In this document: positions 1 through 8,672 of the stretch, piece by piece
Position numbering within the stretch: position 1 is the first letter of the stretch
Layout: each line of letters begins with the position of its first letter
Origin: Accumulibacter appositus
Lineage (GTDB): Bacteria; Pseudomonadota; Gammaproteobacteria; Burkholderiales; Rhodocyclaceae
Length of the DNA stretch: 64,000 bases
Direction: 5' to 3' (one strand)
Assembly (NCBI RefSeq): GCF_035440685.1
Contig: NZ_DAORMW010000007.1
Position numbers and translations under genes: made by a program
Notes under the pieces: generated by a model
Databases searched by the model: none
The model's input: only the letters and a program-made list of their open reading frames with translations
Told to the model about the DNA's origin: nothing

Positions 1-2
1 GC

Positions 3-590
3 GTCTACGTGCGCCAGCCGCGCGCGCTGGGTCTCGGCCATGCGGTCCTGTGCGCCGAGCGTCTGGTCCGCGGCGAACCCTTTGCCGTCCTGCTCGCCGA
101 CGACCTGATGATCGGCGAACCACCGATCATGCAACAAATGACCGAACTGTTCGCCGAGCACCAGTGCAGCATCCTGGCCGTCCAGGAGGTGCCACGAAAC
201 CAGACGCAGCGCTACGGAATCGTCAAGGGCCAGCCACAGGGACCCGACCTGCTCGGAATCAGCGGCCTGGTCGAAAAGCCACAGCCGAACGTCGCCCCTT
301 CCAATCTGGCGGTAGCCGGCCGCTACGTCCTGACTCCGGCGATTTTTGACCTGATTCGCCAGCAGCCACGCGGCGCCGGAGGCGAAATCCAGCTCACCGA
401 TGGCATCGCCGCGCTGCTCAACGCCGAACAGGTACTTGCCTATCGCTACCACGGCACGCGTTACGACTGCGGCAGCAAGCTGGGCCTGATGCAAGCCAGC
501 GTCGTACTCGGCGAAACACACCCCGAACTCGGCGCAGACTTCTCGGCCTGGCTGCAGAACCGACAGGCCGCACAGAAACTGAGCGCCTGA
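3..590 (+). CDS. galU: UTP-glucose-1-phosphate uridylyltransferase, 3' part only
   Basis: This is the C-terminal about 195 residues of GalU, which makes UDP-glucose from UTP and glucose-1-phosphate in the cytoplasm. The reading frame is open to the left edge of the window, so the gene starts outside it; the GTG at 9 is an internal codon. Visible family features are the GLGHAVLCA loop just after the edge, the LLADDLM metal/nucleotide-binding aspartates, GLVEKP, the GRYVL and GEIQLTD segments, and the YDCGSK motif near the end. The nucleotide-binding N-terminus (GxGTR) is missing only because of the window border. A 9-bp inverted repeat follows directly. UDP-glucose made here would feed the cell-envelope genes seen later in the window. 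Confidence 0.93.
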   Translation, partial: VYVRQPRALGLGHAVLCAERLVRGEPFAVLLADDLMIGEPPIMQQMTELFAEHQCSILAVQEVPRNQTQRYGIVKGQPQGPDLLGISGLVEKPQPNVAPSNLAVAGRYVLTPAIFDLIRQQPRGAGGEIQLTDGIAALLNAEQVLAYRYHGTRYDCGSKLGLMQASVVLGETHPELGADFSAWLQNRQAAQKLSA

Positions 591-597
591 CCCGCGT

Positions 598-626
598 TGA
601 CTGGCGGAAAGGATGCGCGCCAGTCA
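598..626. terminator. Hairpin between convergent galU and ecotin genes
   Basis: Perfect 9-bp inverted repeat TGACTGGCG / CGCCAGTCA with an 11-nt loop, 8 bp after the galU stop and about 20 bp past the ecotin stop. There is no T-run on either strand, so it may be a weak or bidirectional terminator. Confidence 0.45.
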
Positions 627-645
627 GCCTGCCAGCGGCGCCGGC

Positions 646-1128
646 TCAGCCCCTGTCGATCGCCGTCGTCTCGGGGCTGGCACGCCACAGCCGATAACGG
701 ACTTCGACACCTTCCGGCGCGTACACGACGATCGGCAAACGACTGTTGTAGCGAATGAGATAAGGTTCGCCGCCGAGAGCGACGAAGCGCCGGACTTTCG
801 CTGCGTCCGGACCGGTCGCCATCAAGGTGCCCGCCAATGGCCCCAACTGGCTGACAATGTAGCTTGGAAATCCCCAGCCGCTGACCGTTTCCTTCGCAAT
901 CTGGCCGCTGAAGAAATAGCGATTGCCGGCGTCGATCTCGACCGTTCTGCCGACAAGCAGTTCGACTTTCAAATCGGCTTCCTCGGCCTGTTCCGGCTTT
1001 GGCAGCGGCAGGACATGGCGAACCATTCCCTGCTCGGCCGCTGGAAAGGCTTGCAGATTGTCCACCGCCTGGACCTCCGGCAAGACGAAAATCAGGCACA
1101 GCACAGCCAGTAGACGAATCGCGTTCAC
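646..1128 (-). CDS. eco: Ecotin, periplasmic serine protease inhibitor
   Basis: About 160 residues, close to the 162-residue E. coli precursor. Ecotin is a periplasmic dimer that inhibits trypsin-fold serine proteases through an exposed loop. A signal peptide ending in VQA precedes mature VDN. Matches to the family include QGMVRHV, LKVELLVG, GWGFPSYIV, the reactive-site segment GTLMATGPDA with the P1 methionine retained, and RYNSRLPIVVYAPEGVEVRYRLW. The GTG at 1128 is preferred because GGGAGAGA lies just upstream; a longer TTG start at 1140 would leave little room for it. Both cysteines that form the single disulphide in E. coli ecotin are replaced (by Ala and Thr). Identity is secure; target proteases are unknown. 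Confidence 0.9.
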   Translation of the reverse strand: MNAIRLLAVLCLIFVLPEVQAVDNLQAFPAAEQGMVRHVLPLPKPEQAEEADLKVELLVGRTVEIDAGNRYFFSGQIAKETVSGWGFPSYIVSQLGPLAGTLMATGPDAAKVRRFVALGGEPYLIRYNSRLPIVVYAPEGVEVRYRLWRASPETTAIDRG

Positions 1129-1184
1129 ATTCTCTCCCAAGGGCAGCTCCTTGCGCGGCAGCCCGGACGAGCTGATCCGCCAAC

Positions 1185-1190
1185 TATAAT
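1185..1190 (+). promoter_or_regulatory. TATAAT -10-like hexamer upstream of lipoprotein gene
   Basis: A perfect TATAAT lies 20 bp before the first possible start of the lipoprotein gene. No good -35 hexamer is visible at the right distance, so this is a weak prediction. Confidence 0.3.
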
Positions 1191-1209
1191 TGCAACAGCA
1201 ACGAGCGCT

Positions 1210-2394
1210 GTGAAAGCACCCGCCCCGACATCTGCAATGGTGTGGTCAAACGATAAAGTGCAGACTTTATACTACCGGAGCCGGCTCCTGGCGACACACG
1301 CACTGGTCGTCGCACTGCTGCTGTCCCTGGTCGGATGCGCGGCTCCCGAACCTTCGCCCGAACGGGATTCACCTTTCCATGTATCCGCGGCTACCTGGTG
1401 GCAGATCGATCACGACATTGCCAACGCCTCGCTGGCCGCAGAAGAAGCGGCCGAAAACTACGCGCGCGGCCTGATGGACGGATGGATGCGCAGGGTGGGC
1501 GAACTCGGCGAAGAAGACTTCATCCCCTGGTATACGGGCTATTGGACCCAGCAATGGCTGGCGATCAAAGTGGCCTGGTACAAGATGGGTGATGGCGACG
1601 ACGATGGGGACGAACCGGCCGTGCGGCGACTGGCCGCGTATCTGCAGGAAGAGTACCAGGAGCGGGTCCTCGGTCCGGCAGCGGAGGAAGTAGACCCCAA
1701 CGCGGTCAGTGAACAAGCAACGAAACTGTATGTCAAGCTGCTGGCGGAACAGCTGCCGGCCATCCCGCGACGCTACGAGGTACCGCTGGCTCAATTCGAT
1801 CGCCGGCTGCAGGCCATTCCGGCGATTTCTGCCGCGACGCCAGGCGCCCAGAACGCTTCGCTCTATCGCCTGGTGCACAGCGACCCCATTGCCGCCCTGC
1901 CGGCCTATGCAAGCTTGCTGGCGCACCTGCGCGAGCTGCGTGCCGGCCTCGGCAGCGGGCCGTCGGACGCCCGCCTATCGCCAATCGCAGAACGCGCCGC
2001 AGAAAGACTCACTGATCAGCTGGCGATCAAGAGTGGCGCCAGTGCTGCGGCTGCGGCGCTTGGCGGTGTCGCCGGGATGGTCTTCTCGCTGGGCGCAGCG
2101 GGCTTCGGTGCGATCGCGCACGCACAGGAAAAAGCGGCGCTGGAGGCGCAGCTACGCGACATCCTGGCGGTGGCTCAGGAGGAAATGTGGCGGCAGCTGG
2201 TGGAAGATCGGGCGAGCGGTGTGCTGGCCGGGATCCAGCATATTGCTGAGCAGATCGAGCACGGCCTCGCCAGCGCAAGAACCGAGCGCTGGCCGTTAGG
2301 AGCAGCGATGTCGGCACCCGAGATCACCGGCAACAGACCTGAAGGCGACCATCAGCTGCAGCCCTTGCGTGCCGATTTTTCGGGCGGCGGCTAA
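1210..2394 (+). CDS. Predicted lipoprotein of unknown function
   Basis: A 394-residue protein that I cannot assign to a named family. It has an N-terminal hydrophobic segment ending in a lipobox LVGC with Cys43 as the likely lipidated residue, so it is probably membrane-anchored and faces the periplasm. The central part is rich in alanine and charged helices (EEAAENYARGLMDGW; RRLAAYLQEEYQERV). A glycine/alanine-rich hydrophobic stretch around residues 275-305 looks like a second membrane-inserting segment. Start choice is unsure: GTG 1210, ATG 1237 and GTG 1258 are all in frame and none has a strong ribosome-binding site; the last gives the most usual signal-peptide length. The gene stands alone, convergent with phoR. 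Confidence 0.7.
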   Translation: MKAPAPTSAMVWSNDKVQTLYYRSRLLATHALVVALLLSLVGCAAPEPSPERDSPFHVSAATWWQIDHDIANASLAAEEAAENYARGLMDGWMRRVGELGEEDFIPWYTGYWTQQWLAIKVAWYKMGDGDDDGDEPAVRRLAAYLQEEYQERVLGPAAEEVDPNAVSEQATKLYVKLLAEQLPAIPRRYEVPLAQFDRRLQAIPAISAATPGAQNASLYRLVHSDPIAALPAYASLLAHLRELRAGLGSGPSDARLSPIAERAAERLTDQLAIKSGASAAAAALGGVAGMVFSLGAAGFGAIAHAQEKAALEAQLRDILAVAQEEMWRQLVEDRASGVLAGIQHIAEQIEHGLASARTERWPLGAAMSAPEITGNRPEGDHQLQPLRADFSGGG

Positions 2395-2447
2395 TCCTTG
2401 CATGCTGACGTGGCGCACACGGGCAAGACCTGCGCTCCAGCCGGAAA

Positions 2448-3767
2448 CTACTTGCCTGGCGACAAACGCCAATCCGGAAAAGCCGCGCGGAAGGTGCTGC
2501 CTGCGCCGACTTCGGACTCGATGCTCAAGTTCGCCTGATGGCGCAAGAGAATGTGCTTTACGATCGCCAGACCAAGGCCAGTCCCGCCGGTGCCGCGCGA
2601 ACGACCGCGGTCCACCCGGTAAAAGCGCTCGGTCAGGCGTGGCAGGTGTTCGGCCGCGACACCGACCCCGGAATCGCACACCGAAAACACGCCACAGCCA
2701 TCGCTCGCCGCCCATTCGATACGGATCTCGCCGCCTGCCGGCGTGTAACGGATGGCATTCGACACCAGATTGCCAAAGGCACTGTGCAGCTCCTTGCGGT
2801 TGCCATGCAAGGCCGGCCCCTGGCAAATCACCTCAAGACGGTGGCGACCGTCACTGAGGCTTTGCCCTTCCGCCCGCAGTTGCGCCAGCAGGTCAGCCAT
2901 GTCGACATCCTCCTCGCTCGCCGGAGCATCTTCTGCTTCCAGCCGTGACAAGGTCAGCAGATCGTCGACCAGGGTCAACATGCGCGCTGTCTGGTCACTC
3001 ATCAGGCGCGCAAACTGCTTGCGCTGTTCGGCATCCACCGCGCCTTCGTCGTTGAAGTACTCGAGAAAACCGCTGACCACGGTCAATGGCGTGCGCAGCT
3101 CGTGCGAAACGTTGGCCACAAAGGTACTGCGCATCGATTCGACGCGCCGTGCATCGGTCACATCCAGACTGACGACCAGCTTGTTGGCATCGCCGAGGGG
3201 AACGACGCGGATCGTGTAGACGCGTGTTCGTGCCGCCGGTACCTGCAGCACGAAGGGGCTGGACGAGTCCGCATTGGCCAGATACTCCGCGAAGCCCGGT
3301 GTGCGCACCAGGTGCTCGATGATCACGCCGTCATCGCGCGGCAAGCGGATTCCCAGGTGCGCGCCGGCGGCGCGGTTGCTCCACTGGATGCGATGCCCGG
3401 CGTCGAGAATCACCAGTCCGTCAGGGACCGCGTCCATGGCTCCCGTAAACGAGCCTAGCCGTGTTTCAACTTCCTCCAGACGCCGCGCCTGATCATTCTG
3501 CCGCTGCGCCAGTTTGCCCAGCACTTCGCCCCAGACACCGCCAGCCTGCGGGAATTGGCACCTCTCCGTGCTCTCCACAGAATCGAGCCAGGCGGCCAGT
3601 GCTGCCCACTGCCTGCGGTGCATGAAAACGAGCAGCAGCCATCCGAGCGCAGCGATCGCCCACCCCCAGGCCGGACCATGGCTGAACCCGGCCAGCAGAG
3701 CGAGACCGCCAATCGGTAGCACGCTGCGCAGCAGGAATTTCGCAAACCACGCCCAGGGACCGGTCAC
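2448..3767 (-). CDS. phoR: Phosphate regulon sensor histidine kinase PhoR
   Basis: A 439-residue inner-membrane sensor kinase that phosphorylates PhoB under phosphate starvation. Order of parts: two N-terminal membrane segments (about 5-45), a short linker, a PAS domain (about 95-200, DGLVILDAGHRIQWSNRAA), a HisKA domain with the phospho-acceptor in FVANVSHELRTPL, an N box in LVSNAIRYTP, a G1 box DSGVGV and a G2 box GTGGTGLGLAIV. The open frame continues upstream to 4106, but those codons are antisense-like to phoB. The true start is the GTG at 3767, which overlaps the phoB stop as GTGA and fits the usual PhoR N-terminus. Translational coupling to phoB is therefore likely. Confidence 0.94.
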   Translation of the reverse strand: MTGPWAWFAKFLLRSVLPIGGLALLAGFSHGPAWGWAIAALGWLLLVFMHRRQWAALAAWLDSVESTERCQFPQAGGVWGEVLGKLAQRQNDQARRLEEVETRLGSFTGAMDAVPDGLVILDAGHRIQWSNRAAGAHLGIRLPRDDGVIIEHLVRTPGFAEYLANADSSSPFVLQVPAARTRVYTIRVVPLGDANKLVVSLDVTDARRVESMRSTFVANVSHELRTPLTVVSGFLEYFNDEGAVDAEQRKQFARLMSDQTARMLTLVDDLLTLSRLEAEDAPASEEDVDMADLLAQLRAEGQSLSDGRHRLEVICQGPALHGNRKELHSAFGNLVSNAIRYTPAGGEIRIEWAASDGCGVFSVCDSGVGVAAEHLPRLTERFYRVDRGRSRGTGGTGLGLAIVKHILLRHQANLSIESEVGAGSTFRAAFPDWRLSPGK

Positions 3768-4492
3768 GAGGCCGAAAACGTCGGGCCCGAGCGGGCACTC
3801 ATCTTGTAGCCAGCGCCCCGAACGGTTTCGACCATCTGCTCGGCCGCCGGTCCAAGAGCGACGCGCAAACGCCGGATATGAATATCGACGGTGCGATCTT
3901 CGATGTAGACATGATCCCCCCACACGTTGTCGAGCAGTTGCTGACGGGAGTATACACGTCCGGGGCTGGCCATCAGAAAGCGCAGCAAACGGAACTCGGT
4001 CGGCGTCAGGCTTATCGGCTGGCCGTCGACACTGGCTTCGTGACTGACCGTGTCGAGTGTGATCGGTCCCGCGCTCAGGGACCCCTTGACGTGCTCCGGC
4101 GAGCAACGCCGCAGCACCGCCTGTACCCGAGCCAGGAGTTCCTTCGGACTGAAGGGTTTGACGACGTAGTCATCGGCACCGCCTTCGAGGCCGGCCACCC
4201 GGTCCGGCTCTTCGCCGCGCGCCGTGAGCAGGATAACCGGCAGGCTGCGCGTGCGCATATCCTTGCGCAACTTGCCGATCAGAGTCAGGCCGGACTGACC
4301 GGGCAGCATCCAGTCGATCAGAGCAAGATCGGGCAGCGTCTCGCGCAGGAGGGTTTCGGCGTGCTCGGCACTGTCGGCGCAGAGCGGCTGATAACCACCG
4401 CGCAGCAAGGCAAAGCGCAACAATTCCTGAATACCCCTGTCGTCCTCGACAACGAGAACGCGCGGCAGGCTATTGGTCTCCGGTCGTGTCAC
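3764..4492 (-). CDS. phoB: Phosphate regulon response regulator PhoB
   Basis: A 242-residue OmpR-family regulator that binds pho boxes once phosphorylated. The receiver domain (about 12-130) shows the acidic pair in VLVVEDD, the phospho-acceptor Asp in LIDWMLPGQSG and the conserved Lys in VVKPFSPKEL. The winged-helix effector domain covers about 145-235 (LTPTEFRLLRFLM, EDRTVDIHIRRLR, VRGAGYKM). I chose GTG 4492, which overlaps the phoU stop as GTGA; the open frame upstream of it runs through phoU out of frame. It is the middle gene of phoU-phoB-phoR, with 4-bp overlaps on both sides. Confidence 0.95.
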   Translation of the reverse strand: MTRPETNSLPRVLVVEDDRGIQELLRFALLRGGYQPLCADSAEHAETLLRETLPDLALIDWMLPGQSGLTLIGKLRKDMRTRSLPVILLTARGEEPDRVAGLEGGADDYVVKPFSPKELLARVQAVLRRCSPEHVKGSLSAGPITLDTVSHEASVDGQPISLTPTEFRLLRFLMASPGRVYSRQQLLDNVWGDHVYIEDRTVDIHIRRLRVALGPAAEQMVETVRGAGYKMSARSGPTFSAS

Positions 4493-5187
4493 GCGTCGTC
4501 CGCCTTCATGCGCGCCGCACCAGTGTGCCGAACATCGTCGCCGCTGACGACGTAGATCACGTTTTCGGCAATATTCGAGGCGTGATCGCCGATACGTTCG
4601 ATGGCCTTCGCGATCCAAATGATATCCAGCGCTTCGCTGATCGTCCGTGGGTCCTCCATCATGTAGGTAATCAACTGCCGCAGAATGGCGTTGAAAGCGG
4701 CATCGATCGCCTTGTCGGCGCCGATGACCTCGCGGGCGGTATCGACATCCATGCGCGCCAGCGAGTCCAGTGCACTCTGCAGCATGTCCGTGGCCAGCCG
4801 CCCGCAATGCTGGATGTCGGACAGCCGCGGAATACGTTGGCTACCGGCGGCGTGCAACTTGCGGGACATGCTGGCAATTTTCGCAGCCTTGTCGCCGACC
4901 CGCTCGAGGTCGGTGACAATGCGCGAAACAGCCATCACCAGGCGCAGATCGCGAGCTGTCGGCTGCCGACGGGCAATCAACAGAGTGCAATCTTCGTCGA
5001 TGCCAACCTCGTTGGCGTCGACGTCATGGTCGCGTTCTACGACCTGCTGCATCAACTCCAGATTGCCACTGCTGAAAGCTTCGATCGCTGACTGCACCTG
5101 ACTTTCGACCAGGCCGCCCATCTGCAGGATGCGGGTGCGAATGTGTTCAAGTTCCAGATCGAATTGCTTGCTGAGGTGATCACTCAT
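4489..5187 (-). CDS. phoU: Phosphate signalling and homeostasis protein PhoU
   Basis: A 232-residue, all-helical cytoplasmic protein made of two repeated three-helix PhoU units (about 10-100 and 115-215). PhoU links the Pst phosphate transporter to PhoR and keeps the regulon off when phosphate is plentiful. The metal-binding signature occurs in each half: RIVTDLERVGDKAAKIA and KAIERIGDHASNIAENV. It is the first gene of phoU-phoB-phoR, and its stop overlaps the phoB start. No pst genes lie beside it in this window, unlike in E. coli where phoU ends the pst operon. Confidence 0.95.
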   Translation of the reverse strand: MSDHLSKQFDLELEHIRTRILQMGGLVESQVQSAIEAFSSGNLELMQQVVERDHDVDANEVGIDEDCTLLIARRQPTARDLRLVMAVSRIVTDLERVGDKAAKIASMSRKLHAAGSQRIPRLSDIQHCGRLATDMLQSALDSLARMDVDTAREVIGADKAIDAAFNAILRQLITYMMEDPRTISEALDIIWIAKAIERIGDHASNIAENVIYVVSGDDVRHTGAARMKADDA

Positions 5188-5535
5188 GGGCTTGCACTCG
5201 TGTTTGCATTGAGAAGAACAGCCGGGAGCCTACGCGGCCAATGTTTCGGCGCGATGACGCGGCCCCGCGTGGCCAGACCCGCCCTGGCTGGCGGCCTTGC
5301 CGACGGCACGTCGGCCGCCCGCTGCGCAGAAGGTTATAATCCGGCACAGGGATCTTGGCGGAGCCGGCCGCTGTCGAGCGAAACGACGCGCTGAACAAGC
5401 CGCGCCGGGCCCGGCAACGCGGGCAGACAGCAGGCCCGCCACGATCAAGCGAGCGGAAAATCGCAGTTTCTGCAATAGTCGCACCTTCGGCACCTCCGAG
5501 TCACCCCTGGACAATTCACTCCTGGATCGGCCTTT
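5188..5535. other. Divergent intergenic region phoU / mrp operon
   Basis: 348 bp between the phoU start and the Mrp operon start. It contains a hairpin GCCGAC-ggcac-GTCGGC at 5299-5315 and a TATAAT hexamer on the plus strand at 5335-5340, which could place an mrp transcription start near 5347 and give a long leader of about 190 nt. I could not find a convincing pho box (two CTGTCAT-like direct repeats) on the phoU side. Confidence 0.4.
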
Positions 5536-8346
5536 GTGAATTCGAACCTGCTGCTCCTGGCAATTCCCGGCACAGCCTTGGCGGCATTCCTGCTGCCGCT
5601 GCTGCTGCAGCGCTTTGGACGAGTCGCCGCAACGCTGGCCGCGGCAGCGGTCATCGCCACCTGCCTGGCGCTGGTTCTGCAGTTGGCGCCCACCATCTTC
5701 GCCGGCGAAACGCAACTCGCACGCTTGCCCTGGCTACCCGCCTACGGGCTGGACCTCAGCCTGCGCATGGATGGCCTCGGACTGCTCTTCAGCCTGCTGA
5801 TTTGCGGCATCGGCTTGCTGGTCGTGCTGTACGCCTTCTACTATCTACCCGGAAGCGACCGCATGGGACGCTTCTATTCGATTTTGCTGCTGTTCATGGC
5901 AGCGATGCTCGGCGTCGTGCTTTCCGAAAACCTGCTCCTGCTACTCGTTTTTTGGGAGATCACCAGCCTTTCCTCGTTCCTGCTCGTCGCCTATAGCCAC
6001 GACAAGTATGAGTCGCGAATCGGCGCCCGCATGGCCCTGGCAGTCACCGGCGGCGGCGGCCTGGCGCTGCTCGCCGGCATCCTCCTGCTCGGCCACATCG
6101 CCGGCAGCTACGAGCTCTCGGTCATTCTGGCGGCCGGCGACCAGATCCGGGCACACGCGCTCTATGCGCCGACGCTGATCCTGATTCTGCTTGGCGTGTT
6201 CACCAAGTCGGCGCAGTTTCCCTTCCACTTCTGGCTGCCTAATGCCATGTCGGCGCCGACGCCAGTGTCCGCTTACCTGCATTCGGCGACCATGGTCAAG
6301 GCCGGCGTCTTCCTGCTTGCCCGGCTGTACCCGGCACTCGGCGGCACCGACCTGTGGTTCTGGCTGGTCAGCGGCACCGGCGCAGTCACCCTGGTGTACT
6401 CTGCGGCAACGGCACTTTTCCGGCACGACATCAAGGGCCTGCTCGCCTACTCGACGATCAGCCATCTGGGCCTGATCACCCTGCTCTTCGGTCTCGACAC
6501 GCCACTGTCGATCGTCGCCGGCGTCTTTCATATCATCAACCACGCGATCTTCAAGGCCTCGCTGTTCATGGCCGCCGGGGTCATCGACCATGAATGCGGC
6601 ACACGCGACATGCGCCGGGTCAATGGCATGTTCAAACGCATGCCGATCACCGCCAGCCTGGCGATCATCGCCGCCAGTTCGATGGCCGGCGTGCCGCTGC
6701 TCAACGGCTTTCTGAGCAAGGAAATGTTCTTTGCCGAAACCGTCGCTCACCCGCAATTCGAAGCCATCGACTGGCTTCTGCCGCTGGTCGCCACGATCGC
6801 CGGCATGCTCGCCGTCGCCTACTCCCTGCGCTTCGTTCACGACGTCTTCTTCAATGGCGAGCCGATCAACCTGCCGCGCGAGCCGCACGAGCCACCCCGC
6901 TGGATGCGCGCACCGATAGAACTACTGGTCTTGCTTTGCCTGCTGGTTGGCGTCTTCCCGGAATGGACCGTCGCGCCACTGCTCGACGTCGCTGCGGCAG
7001 CCACCCTGCAAACACCACTCCCGGCATTCGAACTGGCTCTGTGGCATGGCTTCAATCGGCCCTTGATGATGAGCCTGCTGGCCCTGGTCGGCGGCATTTT
7101 CATCTACGCGCTGCGCTGTCCGCTGTTCGCCTGGCAGGCACAATTGCCGCCAGTGCGACCACGCACCGCCTTCGAGCGCATTTACCGACTGTTCGTTGCC
7201 GCTGCCCGACGTGTCGTGGCGGCGCTCGACAATGGCTCGCTGCAGCGCTATAACGCGCTGCTGTTCAGCTTTATCCTGGTACTCGGCGGCTGGGCCTTCT
7301 TCTCGGGGCCGGCGGCGACGCTCCGGCTACCCGTTCAGCCGGCCGGCGAAGCCGCCTACATTGCCCTGTTCGCGCTTGTGCTGGGCAGCATGGGCGGCAC
7401 GCTCCTGTATCGGAAACGATTGCTGGCAGTCATTCTGGTCGGCGTCGTCGGTCTGATCGTGGCGCTGATCTTCGTTCGCCTGTCGGCACCCGACCTGGCG
7501 CTGACCCAGCTGGCCGTGGAAACCGGGACAATCATCCTGATGCTGCTGGTCCTTTATTATCTGCCCGCGCGCGAAGCACCGCGAAGCAGCGCCAGTCGCT
7601 TGGCCCGCGACCTGCTACTGGCGATATTCGCCGGCGGGGGCATGATGCTGATCACCCTGCAGATGCTCGCAGCGCCCTTGGAAACGATCTCGGGTTTCTA
7701 CCTTCGGGAATCGGTTCCCGGTGGTGGCGGCACGAACGTCGTGAATGTGATCCTGGTAGACTTTCGCGGCTTCGACACCCTTGGCGAAATCACCGTCCTG
7801 GCCATGGTCGCCCTGGCTTCACACGCACTGCTCGACCGGCTGATTCTTACCGCGCCACGCCGGGATAGCGATGGTCGCCCGTGGTCGAGTGAGGCCCACC
7901 CGCTGTTTCTCTCCATGCTCATGCGTCCCTTGCTGCCCCTGACGCTGACCGTTTCGGTGTACATCTTTCTGCGCGGTCACAATCTGCCCGGAGGGGGGTT
8001 CGTCGCCGGCCTGATCACCAGTGTTGCGCTGGTCGTGCAGTACCTGGCCAATGGCAACGCTTTCGCACAGCGGCGCATACCAAGTAACTCGGCCGGACTG
8101 CTGTCACTGGGGCTGCTTCTGGCAGTCGGCGTGGGGATGGCAAGCGGGTTGTTCGGTCGGCCTTTCCTGACCACCGCGCACGGGCATGTGTCGCTACCGT
8201 TGATCGGCGAGTTCGAACTGGCTTCGGCGATGATCTTCGATCTCGGGGTATACGTGGTGGTGGTCACCGTCGTGGTGACCGTGCTCTCCGGACTTGGCCG
8301 GCTTTCGGAACGTGCCCATAGGCATAACCAGGAGGCGGTCAGCTGA
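5536..8346 (+). CDS. mrpA: Mrp-type Na+/H+ antiporter subunit A fused to subunit B
   Basis: A 936-residue polytopic inner-membrane protein and the largest subunit of the Mrp (Mnh/Pha) cation/proton antiporter, which is related to complex I. The N-terminal two thirds is a proton-pumping module like NuoL, with LLVFWEITSLSSFL, FPFHFWLPNAMSAPTPVSAY and HSATMVKAG. After about residue 600 come the MrpA-specific domain and then an MrpB domain (about 790-925, NLPGGGFVAGLI), so A and B are one polypeptide, as in the PhaAB-type group. The start is GTG with a weak GGAT upstream; no better in-frame start is close. It leads a seven-function operon, and its TGA shares one base with the mrpC ATG. Confidence 0.93.
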   Translation: MNSNLLLLAIPGTALAAFLLPLLLQRFGRVAATLAAAAVIATCLALVLQLAPTIFAGETQLARLPWLPAYGLDLSLRMDGLGLLFSLLICGIGLLVVLYAFYYLPGSDRMGRFYSILLLFMAAMLGVVLSENLLLLLVFWEITSLSSFLLVAYSHDKYESRIGARMALAVTGGGGLALLAGILLLGHIAGSYELSVILAAGDQIRAHALYAPTLILILLGVFTKSAQFPFHFWLPNAMSAPTPVSAYLHSATMVKAGVFLLARLYPALGGTDLWFWLVSGTGAVTLVYSAATALFRHDIKGLLAYSTISHLGLITLLFGLDTPLSIVAGVFHIINHAIFKASLFMAAGVIDHECGTRDMRRVNGMFKRMPITASLAIIAASSMAGVPLLNGFLSKEMFFAETVAHPQFEAIDWLLPLVATIAGMLAVAYSLRFVHDVFFNGEPINLPREPHEPPRWMRAPIELLVLLCLLVGVFPEWTVAPLLDVAAAATLQTPLPAFELALWHGFNRPLMMSLLALVGGIFIYALRCPLFAWQAQLPPVRPRTAFERIYRLFVAAARRVVAALDNGSLQRYNALLFSFILVLGGWAFFSGPAATLRLPVQPAGEAAYIALFALVLGSMGGTLLYRKRLLAVILVGVVGLIVALIFVRLSAPDLALTQLAVETGTIILMLLVLYYLPAREAPRSSASRLARDLLLAIFAGGGMMLITLQMLAAPLETISGFYLRESVPGGGGTNVVNVILVDFRGFDTLGEITVLAMVALASHALLDRLILTAPRRDSDGRPWSSEAHPLFLSMLMRPLLPLTLTVSVYIFLRGHNLPGGGFVAGLITSVALVVQYLANGNAFAQRRIPSNSAGLLSLGLLLAVGVGMASGLFGRPFLTTAHGHVSLPLIGEFELASAMIFDLGVYVVVVTVVVTVLSGLGRLSERAHRHNQEAVS

Positions 8347-8672
8347 TGGAAGTCGTGCTGTCGATTGCCATCGGAGTGCTGACCGCCTGTGGCGTCTTTC
8401 TCATCCTGCGCTCGCGCACTTTCCCGGCCCTCCTCGGCCTGACTCTTCTCTCCTACGCCGTGAACCTGTTTCTCTTTGCCAGCGGCCGCCTGCGCATTGA
8501 TGCACCACCGCTGATTCGTGCCGGTGCCAGCTATGCCGACCCCCTGCCGCAGGCGCTGGTGCTAACGGCCATCGTCATCGGCTTCGGGATGACCGCCTAT
8601 CTGGCGATCCTTGCCTTGCGCGCGCTTGCCGAATCGGGTGCCGACCACGTCGACGCCCACAAGGATCCATGA
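8346..8672 (+). CDS. mrpC: Mrp antiporter subunit C (NuoK-like)
   Basis: A 108-residue protein with three membrane helices, homologous to the NuoK subunit of complex I. Typical segments are FLILRSRTFPALLGLTLLSY and the PLPQALVLTAIVIGFG stretch that marks MrpC. The ATG overlaps the mrpA stop (TGATG) and the end overlaps mrpD as ATGA, so translation of the complex subunits is probably coupled. Confidence 0.93.
   Translation: MEVVLSIAIGVLTACGVFLILRSRTFPALLGLTLLSYAVNLFLFASGRLRIDAPPLIRAGASYADPLPQALVLTAIVIGFGMTAYLAILALRALAESGADHVDAHKDP

Noticed and set aside
3768..4106. N-terminal extension of PhoR reading into phoB
   Set aside because: The extension is phoB coding DNA in another frame; GTG 3767 with the GTGA overlap begins the true PhoR membrane segment.
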